This document shows, piece after piece, positions 6,440-10,966 of a stretch of DNA of 10,966 nt. Positions within the stretch are counted from its first letter, which is position 1, and every line of letters begins with the position of its first letter. The stretch is taken from assembly GCA_049509915.1 (NCBI GenBank), contig JBEKZL010000246.1, forward strand, positions 1 through 10,966, written 5' to 3'. Source of the stretch: JBEKYD01 sp049509915 (GTDB lineage Bacteria > Acidobacteriota > Terriglobia > Bryobacterales > Bryobacteraceae). Below the pieces are notes generated by a model. The model made no database searches, had not been told where the DNA came from, and was given only the letters and a program-made list of their open reading frames with translations. The position numbers were made by a program, and so were the translations under genes.

Positions 6440-6467
6440 CCAGTTCAGTCCAGTTAACATAAGTTAA
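6440..6467. promoter_or_regulatory. Candidate operator: AGTT repeats phased at 10 bp, with a dyad
   Basis: Within the 171-nt region between the divergent PilZ and bacteriohemerythrin genes, CAGTT, CAGTT and AAGTT start at 6441, 6451 and 6461, exactly one helical turn apart. TTAAC (6454-6458) and GTTAA (6463-6467) form an overlapping perfect dyad with a 4-bp centre. The cluster covers the suggested -35 of the PilZ gene. Such phasing fits cooperative binding of a regulator to one face of DNA. No known operator consensus is claimed. Confidence 0.35.
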
Positions 6468-6581
6468 GTATCGGCGGGTCGCGGTAGAACTTTAGCATGA
6501 ATTTGATAATAATCGCCCAGTGCGTCAGCGATCGGCTTCCCGCAAAGAGCTGCGGCTAAAATCTTAACCGGCTGCGCCGAT

Positions 6582-6992
6582 ATGGTCGTTATGTTCGAGT
6601 GGAACGACAATCTGCGCACCGGCATTTCCAGTATAGATGCCCAGCACAAGATGCTCTTCGCGATTGGGGCGGAACTGCATGCAGCCATGAGCGCGGGCCA
6701 GTCGAGAGAGAAGATGCACAGAATCCTGACCCGTTTGCTGGACTACACCGGCACGCATTTTGCCCACGAAGAACGCTTGATGCAGCTTCACCGTTATCCC
6801 GATTACTCTGCTCACAGAGCGGAGCACGACGCCCTAACGCGGCAAGTTACGCAGCTCTATGACGAGTTCCATCACGGGCAGATCTCCGTCAGTGTCCGGC
6901 TTTTGAAATTCTTGGAGAACTGGCTCAAGCATCATATCGGGGAGTCGGACAAGCGCTACGCCCCATTTCTGGCCGCCAGTGCCGTGGCATAG
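6582..6992 (+). CDS. Bacteriohemerythrin (O2-binding di-iron protein)
   Basis: This 136-residue protein is a single hemerythrin domain with all seven expected iron ligands: His22 (IDAQHKML), His59 and Glu63 (THFAHEE), His78 and His82 (AHRAEHD), His118 and Asp123 (WLKHHIGESD). The N-terminal FEWNDNLRTGISSID is the usual opening of bacterial hemerythrins, so the start is either ATG 6582 or ATG 6591. Neither has a good ribosome-binding site, so the exact start is uncertain. The protein binds O2 reversibly at a carboxylate-bridged di-iron centre in the cytoplasm and may act in oxygen storage, delivery or sensing. It is divergent from a PilZ gene. Fused or linked hemerythrin and c-di-GMP modules are known elsewhere, so joint control is possible but only inferred. 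Confidence 0.95.
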   Translation: MVVMFEWNDNLRTGISSIDAQHKMLFAIGAELHAAMSAGQSREKMHRILTRLLDYTGTHFAHEERLMQLHRYPDYSAHRAEHDALTRQVTQLYDEFHHGQISVSVRLLKFLENWLKHHIGESDKRYAPFLAASAVA

Positions 6993-7080
6993 GGGCGGCA
7001 CACACATACTGTCATGGGCTTATTCGGATGGCTGGCCGGCATTCGGCGGCACGGTCTTCAGTATTCGGAGTCGTAAGATA

Positions 7081-7124
7081 CCGAGGGGATAATCGGCGAG
7101 AGTGGCTGCCAATTATCCCCTCGG
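7081..7124. terminator. 13-bp perfect inverted repeat between convergent genes, probable bidirectional terminator
   Basis: CCGAGGGGATAAT (7081-7093) and ATTATCCCCTCGG (7112-7124) are perfect complements around an 18-nt loop. The repeat sits between the stop of the bacteriohemerythrin (6992) and the stop of the minus-strand oxidoreductase (7152), a place where a two-way terminator is expected. There is no T run on either side, so Rho-independent termination would be atypical. A stable hairpin protecting mRNA 3' ends, or a protein-binding palindrome, are alternatives. Confidence 0.5.
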
Positions 7125-7128
7125 GTGA

Positions 7129-7153
7129 AGCACCCGCCGGGCCGTAGGGTGCT
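7129..7153 (-). terminator. Hairpin at the end of the oxidoreductase gene
   Basis: AGCACCC (7129-7135) and GGGTGCT (7147-7153) form a 7-bp stem with an 11-nt GC-rich loop that starts within the stop codon of the minus-strand oxidoreductase. The left arm can alternatively pair with GGGTG at 7123-7127 in a smaller stem. On the minus strand the stem is followed by only two T, so it is a weak intrinsic terminator at best. It probably works together with the inverted repeat at 7081-7124. Confidence 0.4.
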
Positions 7154-8708
7154 ACGACTTGACCGTGTGGAATTCCCATCCTTTACGGAAGGTGGGCTTG
7201 AGGAGCTTATTGGCCTCGGCGTGACTGGTGATGTGCATCTTCTCCGCGTCGTACTCGATTTTGCCCTCGTAGCGGAGCGCGATCACGCCCAGCAACATCC
7301 ATTCCACGAACGGCGCCGCTACTTCGAAGTTCGAGCACGCTGGGTCGCCGCCCTTGGCGGCCCGGATGAAATCGCGCATGTGGCCGGGCGACCGCGTCAG
7401 CAGCGGCGTAGGCACCTGGTAGTCCTTCATTTTGTCGACCGGGATAAGCCGCGTCACGTCGCCGTAGGTGCCGGTGGTCAGCATGCCTTTGTCGCCGATG
7501 AAGAGGCTGCCGTCGGGCGGCGGTACGCGGAGTTGCTCCGTGCTGGTTTTCAGCGCCTGGAATTCATCCCAGTTGAAAACCCGGCCCGGAGAGCGGAATT
7601 CGTTACCCGGCGGGCGCATCGGTCCCATTGGCATTCGCCCGGGGGTGGCTCCGCCTCTTCCTCCCGCCGGACGCGGCCGAGAGGGCAGATCTCCGATCCA
7701 CTCGCCATCCGGTACGCCGGCGATTTTGGGCGTCTCCTTCAGGCCGTCGTACCAGAAGATCTTCAGGGCCGGCATATCGCCATAGGCCGCAAAATCGAAC
7801 CGCAGCACCGAGGCCTTGGGGAACATGAAAGGGCTGGTGCCTTCCTTCTTGACGCACTCGACGCTGAGCAACTTGCGATTGGACAGATGCAGCGCCATGT
7901 TCGGCGCCCCCAGGATGTGGCAGGCCATATCGCCCAGGGCGCCGCAGCCGAAGTCGTAGAACCCGCGCCAGTTGAACGGCTGGTAAAAGAAACCGCCGTT
8001 ACGGTCGGGTTCGGTCTTGCCGTCCGCCGTAAAGGGCCGCTTGTCGGCGATGCCGAGCCACAGATCCCAGTCGAGAGTGGATGGGACCGGATCCTCCTTC
8101 GGAATCTCGGTAAGCCCTTGCGGCCACATGGGCCGGTCGCTCCAGGCGTGAACCTCGGTGACATTGCCGATATCGCCGTTCCAGATCATCTCGGCGCACT
8201 GCCGCGTGCCCTCGTTGGAGTAGCCCTGGTTTCCCATCTGCGTGGCGACCTTGTATTTTGCGGCCGCCTCTCGCAATTGGCGCGCTTCCCAGACCGTGCG
8301 TACCAGGGGCTTTTGCACATAGACGTGCTTGCCGCGCTCCATCGCCCAAATGGCCGCGGTGGCATGCATATGGTCCGGCGTCGCCACGATCACGGCGTCG
8401 ATGTTCTTGCCCTCTTTATCGAGCATCTGCCGGAAGTCCCGATACTTGGTCGCATTGGGAAAACGGTCGAAGGTAGCCGCTGCCCGCCGGTCGTCGACGT
8501 CGCAAAGCGCCACGATGTTTTCAGTGGGCGCCGCGGCGGAAATGTTCGAGGCACCCTGGCCTCCGGAGCCGATCGCGGCGAAGTTCACTTTTTCGTTGGG
8601 GGATTTATATCCCGCCGATTTCAATGATGCCGTGCTGCCGAATCCCACCGCCGGAACCGCCCCCGCCAGCAGGCTGCCATAGAAGAAGTGTCGTCTCGAT
8701 AACGCCAT
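7152..8708 (-). CDS. Tat-exported Gfo/Idh/MocA family oxidoreductase
   Basis: The 518-residue product begins MALSRRHFFYGSLLAGA, a twin-arginine signal, so it should be exported folded. The Rossmann motif GSGGQG sits near residue 45, followed by DVDD, VIVATPDHMHA and, near residue 125, QKP where the family usually has EKP. The C-terminal substrate domain has GGFFYQPFNWRGFYDFGCG followed by LGDMACHI, with the His expected at the active site. Start 8708 is chosen because GGAG lies six bases upstream; a longer frame from a TTG at 8720 would swallow that site. A Gly/Pro/Arg/Met-rich loop near residues 345-375 is usual in acidobacterial and planctomycete members. These enzymes are NAD(P)-dependent and act on sugars or cyclitols; the substrate cannot be told. 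It is the second gene of an operon with the isomerase-like gene, 27 bases after that stop. Confidence 0.9.
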   Translation of the reverse strand: MALSRRHFFYGSLLAGAVPAVGFGSTASLKSAGYKSPNEKVNFAAIGSGGQGASNISAAAPTENIVALCDVDDRRAAATFDRFPNATKYRDFRQMLDKEGKNIDAVIVATPDHMHATAAIWAMERGKHVYVQKPLVRTVWEARQLREAAAKYKVATQMGNQGYSNEGTRQCAEMIWNGDIGNVTEVHAWSDRPMWPQGLTEIPKEDPVPSTLDWDLWLGIADKRPFTADGKTEPDRNGGFFYQPFNWRGFYDFGCGALGDMACHILGAPNMALHLSNRKLLSVECVKKEGTSPFMFPKASVLRFDFAAYGDMPALKIFWYDGLKETPKIAGVPDGEWIGDLPSRPRPAGGRGGATPGRMPMGPMRPPGNEFRSPGRVFNWDEFQALKTSTEQLRVPPPDGSLFIGDKGMLTTGTYGDVTRLIPVDKMKDYQVPTPLLTRSPGHMRDFIRAAKGGDPACSNFEVAAPFVEWMLLGVIALRYEGKIEYDAEKMHITSHAEANKLLKPTFRKGWEFHTVKS

Positions 8709-8722
8709 GCAAAACTCCAATC

Positions 8723-8740
8723 TGTAGTCCTCGGACTACA
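8723..8740 (-). promoter_or_regulatory. Intercistronic 8-bp palindrome between isomerase and oxidoreductase genes
   Basis: TGTAGTCC (8723-8730) and GGACTACA (8733-8740) are perfect complements separated by two bases. The palindrome includes the stop codon of the upstream isomerase gene and ends 14 bases before the oxidoreductase start, leaving its GGAG ribosome-binding site free. In RNA the loop would have to open to about four bases. It may stabilise the upstream transcript or set the ratio of the two products; a role is inference. Confidence 0.4.
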
Positions 8741-9701
8741 CCAGACAACTTTTTACGTAAGCGAGGCACTTCTTGGCCTCGGCAATAATGTTCGAACCCT
8801 CGGGAATGGGATACTCCAGCTCCAGGTTCGCCGGGAAGGGGTACTTCTCGTTTTTGAGGAGTTGAAGCACTTCCTTGATGGGGGTGTCGCCCGTGCCCCA
8901 TACGGCCACGTTGGGGCCATGATTCTTCTTGCGATCCTTGATGTGCAGGTTGGTGATTTTATCGTGGTGCTGCTTGATGAACGCGATGGCGTCGTACCCG
9001 GCGGCCGTGAAGTGGCCGATGTCGAGGTTGATGCCGCTGTACTTCCCATACGCCATCAGGGTATCGTAGCTTTCGAGCGTGGCGGTCTGGTTGGGGTCGC
9101 TGGTGGCGTCGTGGCCGTGATAGCCCACCATCAGTTTGTGCTTGTCCGCCACCGGTGCGATGCGCTTCGCCATGGTCAGGGTGGTGCTTGTAGTGATGCC
9201 CTTTACGCCCAGTCCCTTGGCCATGCTGAACCCATACTCGATATCCTCGTCTTTCATGCTGTCCTGCATGTTGTAGCACAGCAGGGCAACCTCGACGCCC
9301 ACATCGCCGAATTTCCTGGCGACGGCCTTCCACGTGTTGGCATTGGTCGAGGTGCGCCATTGCGCAAGCTTCTCCATCGCGGCTTGCCGTTCGGCTTGCT
9401 GTTCCGGGGTTGGCGGAGTACGGCCGCCCGGCCCGCGGCCGCGCCCGAACACCGGCATCGGGGGCGCGCCCGCGAGTGCTTCGCAATGGTTCGACATCAG
9501 CTCGGCCTCGCCCAGCCCGATCTCCACATACGCCTTCACGATCGCCTCCGGGTCGGGGCTCGCGATCAGGTTGAAGCTGTAGGTGATGGCGCCAATCTGA
9601 ACGCCCCCGAACTTCGAGTCGATCCGGCGGCCGCCGAAACCTGTCGACAATGAGACCGACGCCACGGCGATCCTTCCCAAATCCCGTCTTGTAAACTCCA
9701 T
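8736..9701 (-). CDS. Tat-exported sugar phosphate isomerase/epimerase-like TIM barrel (AP endonuclease 2 family)
   Basis: The 321-residue product starts MEFTRRDLGRIAVASVSLS, a twin-arginine-type signal. ATG 9701 is preceded by AAAGGAAC at the right distance, whereas the open frame further upstream (to 9848) is Arg-rich and has no such site. The barrel shows the usual metal-ligand segments: GLGEAELMSNH, then YHGHDATSD, LDIGHF, LHIKDRKKN and finally LELEYPIPEG. A Gly/Pro-rich loop (about residues 83-105, VFGRGRGPGGRTPPTP) followed by a charged helix interrupts the barrel, as in many acidobacterial members. Family members isomerise or epimerise sugars and sugar derivatives using a divalent metal. 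The actual substrate is unknown. Being first in an operon with a likewise exported oxidoreductase suggests both act on the same extracytoplasmic sugar or polyol. Confidence 0.88.
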   Translation of the reverse strand: MEFTRRDLGRIAVASVSLSTGFGGRRIDSKFGGVQIGAITYSFNLIASPDPEAIVKAYVEIGLGEAELMSNHCEALAGAPPMPVFGRGRGPGGRTPPTPEQQAERQAAMEKLAQWRTSTNANTWKAVARKFGDVGVEVALLCYNMQDSMKDEDIEYGFSMAKGLGVKGITTSTTLTMAKRIAPVADKHKLMVGYHGHDATSDPNQTATLESYDTLMAYGKYSGINLDIGHFTAAGYDAIAFIKQHHDKITNLHIKDRKKNHGPNVAVWGTGDTPIKEVLQLLKNEKYPFPANLELEYPIPEGSNIIAEAKKCLAYVKSCLV

Positions 9702-9986
9702 CTTGTTCCTTTCAGACAAGCTTCTCTCTCTCGCCAGCTTGCCCGCCTTCAGAGGCCAAACCTCGACAACCGCGTTCGGGTGGCGAACCGATGACCGGCG
9801 CATCGACCCGGCCACCGTCTCCACCGTAAACACGGAGGATAGCTCCAAGCGCGCGCCACCTCAAGGGCGGGTGCTCAACCGATCTGGGGAAACCGGCATC
9901 CGGCAAGCGCCCCCTTGCGGCGGCGGCCCGGTAAGCAACTGGAGACGCGCGGTCCGTTGCCGAGCCGCGCTTAAGTGGGGCGGGGC
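9702..9986. other. Intergenic region between the hydrogenase protease gene and the isomerase operon
   Basis: These 285 bases should hold the end of the hydrogenase transcript and the promoter of the isomerase operon, both read on the minus strand. GCGCGG (9947-9952) and CCGCGC (9965-9970) form a stem, just after the protease gene, that may end the hydrogenase transcript, but no T run follows. A (CT)5 tract lies at about 9723-9732. I could not find a convincing sigma-70 promoter and see no coding sequence. Confidence 0.35.
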
Positions 9987-10436
9987 CTAGCTCAGCAGCG
10001 TTTTCACGGCCGCCGCAGCCGCTGGGATGGCGGCCGCCACTTCGGCCGACAGGCCCTCTTGCGCCTTTACCGATGCTACGTGTAGCAGCACCCAGGTGAA
10101 TTTCGTGGGGCCCAGACCGGGCATGGCGCGACGCATCAGTTCCACCGCCTGCGCGGCGGAAAGCCAGTGCGCGTGCCCGCGTTGCCCGTCGAGCGGCGGC
10201 TGGTCCACGACCGAGACTCGCCCGGGCTCTTCCCCGCATTCCACCGCATCCACCAGAATCACGCGCTGGCGGCCATCGATCCGGTCCATTGAGCGCAGCA
10301 CGTCCGCACCCGCCGTCCACACTTCGGCGCGATCGGTTACGGTGGAATCTCGCGCCAACATTTCGGCCACCGCCACGCCGGCCGCATCGTCGCCCATCAG
10401 GGAACTGCCCAGCCCGAGGACCGCGACCGGCTTCAT
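9987..10436 (-). CDS. [NiFe]-hydrogenase maturation endopeptidase (HycI/HyaD family)
   Basis: The 149-residue protein opens MKPVAVLGLGSSLMGDDAAG, the G-x-G-x-x-L-x-G-D-D signature of hydrogenase maturation proteases. Asp16 (or 17), Asp63 (in VILVDAVECG) and His88 or His90 (GHAHW) are the expected nickel-sensing residues. The enzyme removes the C-terminal tail of the large subunit once nickel has been inserted. The start at 10436 is chosen because the conserved protein begins there and because ATG overlaps the large-subunit TGA in TGATG, a usual sign of coupled translation. GGAAG lies two bases before the ATG, closer than ideal. Its C-terminus is Ala-rich (VAAAIPAAAAAVKTLLS). It cannot be told from the sequence whether it serves only the adjacent hydrogenase. 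Confidence 0.92.
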   Translation of the reverse strand: MKPVAVLGLGSSLMGDDAAGVAVAEMLARDSTVTDRAEVWTAGADVLRSMDRIDGRQRVILVDAVECGEEPGRVSVVDQPPLDGQRGHAHWLSAAQAVELMRRAMPGLGPTKFTWVLLHVASVKAQEGLSAEVAAAIPAAAAAVKTLLS

Positions 10437-10966
10437 CACTTCCGCACCAGGTGCACGGCGCAGGAAATGCAGGGGTCGTAGGCCCGCGCGATCATTTGCA
10501 AACGGCGCGAGATGGCTGCCTGGTCGCGGTCGGCGCACTGTTCCACTGCGCGTCGGAAGTGCAGCTCCATGGAGGCGGCGTTGAGCGCCGTGGGCGTAAC
10601 CACATCCGCCGCTGTCACGCGCCCTTCGTCGCCGTAAGTGTAGCTGTGGATCAGCAGGCCGCGCGGCGCCTCGGTGATGGCCGCACCGTTGCCGGCCCGC
10701 GGCAGCACCGGAACGGGCCGTTCGTCTTTGATGCCGTCGCGCAACAGTTGCTCGATAATCTCCAGCGCCCGCTCCACATCGTTGACCAGTTCCAGCGCCT
10801 GGGCCTTGTTATTGTCCATGGGGTTGTCGGCGGGTAGCAACAGCTTCAGCCGCTTCATGGCCACCGCCAGTTTTCCCATGGGACGGCGCGGGTTCACCGT
10901 CAGCCGGGCCAGCGAGCCCACCATGAACGGGCTGCCGCGAAAACTGCTGTGCTTGGCAGTGGAATG
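10436..10966 (-). CDS. [NiFe]-hydrogenase large (alpha) subunit, C-terminal 176 residues, group 3-like
   Basis: The frame is open through the right edge, so the N-terminus is missing. Visible motifs are HSTAKHSSFRGSPFMVGSLA at the edge, NNKAQALELVNDVERALEI, EAPRGLLIH, and RAYDPCISCAVH near the C-terminus, where the two Cys bind the Ni-Fe centre. The EAPRGLLIH and NNxAQAxELV segments resemble group 3 cytoplasmic hydrogenases (MvhA- or HoxH-like, NAD(P)- or ferredoxin-linked); the subgroup is not settled. After the motif His only LVRK remains before the stop, much shorter than the tails of E. coli HyaB, HybC or HycE. The next gene is the maturation protease, overlapping by one base, so these are the last two genes of a hydrogenase operon whose electron-transfer subunits should lie to the right. 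Confidence 0.93.
   Translation of the reverse strand, partial: HSTAKHSSFRGSPFMVGSLARLTVNPRRPMGKLAVAMKRLKLLLPADNPMDNNKAQALELVNDVERALEIIEQLLRDGIKDERPVPVLPRAGNGAAITEAPRGLLIHSYTYGDEGRVTAADVVTPTALNAASMELHFRRAVEQCADRDQAAISRRLQMIARAYDPCISCAVHLVRK

Noticed and set aside
7125..8627. 500-codon plus-strand open frame opposite the oxidoreductase
   Set aside because: It mirrors a high-GC gene on the other strand whose domains and Tat signal are clear; the product is His/Arg-rich without recognisable domains.
8862..9653. 263-codon plus-strand open frame opposite the isomerase-like gene
   Set aside because: Shadow of the real minus-strand gene; no ribosome-binding site and no family motifs.
9702..9848. 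N-terminal extension of 49 codons to the isomerase-like protein
   Set aside because: The extension is Arg-rich, precedes the Tat signal, and the ATG at 9701 has its own well-placed ribosome-binding site.

Overview
The window looks like a chromosomal stretch from a member of the Acidobacteriota, most likely of the Solibacter/Bryobacter kind. This rests on the high GC content, the DUF6600/FecR-like exported protein, the Tat-exported pair of a Gfo/Idh/MocA oxidoreductase and a sugar-phosphate-isomerase-like TIM barrel, the very Gly/Ser/Thr-rich secreted protein with ASH and Ig-like repeats, and the extended -10 (TGCTACAAT) promoter in front of the tRNA. The taxonomic call is inference from gene style, not from a marker gene.

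Left part (1-2467). A partial minus-strand gene for a DUF6600/FecR-like exported protein runs off the left edge. A plus-strand tRNA-Val(GAC) follows, with an unusual leader holding a degenerate 40-nt duplication and two overlapping hairpins. Then comes a minus-strand mqsRA toxin-antitoxin locus. The antitoxin MqsA is intact, with Zn cysteines 3/6/37/40 and DNA-contact residues N97/R101. The toxin MqsR carries a one-base insertion that breaks an otherwise perfectly aligned 98-residue protein. A palindrome matching the MqsA operator lies just upstream of mqsR. Around it are open-frame fragments with no proper start (831-914, 1708-2058, 1985-2278), which makes 806-2300 look like an acquired and decaying patch next to a tRNA gene.

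Middle part (2468-7151). A 1123-residue secreted mosaic protein starts at TTG: signal peptide, beta-helix-like repeats, a huge Gly-rich insert, an Ig-like domain, a LamG/ConA-like domain, an ASH domain and Ig-like repeats. Downstream are a hairpin flanked by 9-bp direct repeats, then divergent genes for a PilZ-domain protein (minus) and a bacteriohemerythrin (plus). These two share a 171-nt promoter region with AGTT repeats phased at exactly 10 bp. The bacteriohemerythrin gene ends in an intergenic region with a 13-bp inverted repeat, facing the next convergent operon.

Right part (7152-10966). All genes are on the minus strand. A two-gene operon encodes a Tat-exported isomerase/epimerase-like protein followed by a Tat-exported Gfo/Idh/MocA oxidoreductase, with an 8-bp intercistronic hairpin between them. 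Beyond a 285-nt gap lies the 3' end of a [NiFe]-hydrogenase operon: the C-terminal 176 residues of the large subunit (DPCxxCxxH active-site motif, with only four residues after the His), then a hydrogenase maturation endopeptidase whose start codon overlaps the large-subunit stop by one base.

No CRISPR array, intact insertion sequence or rRNA was seen. I found no clear multi-gene novel system. The most rewarding places to look again are the broken mqsR with its preserved operator, the tRNA leader repeat, the remnant patch at 1700-2300, and the short C-terminal tail of the hydrogenase beside a dedicated protease gene.
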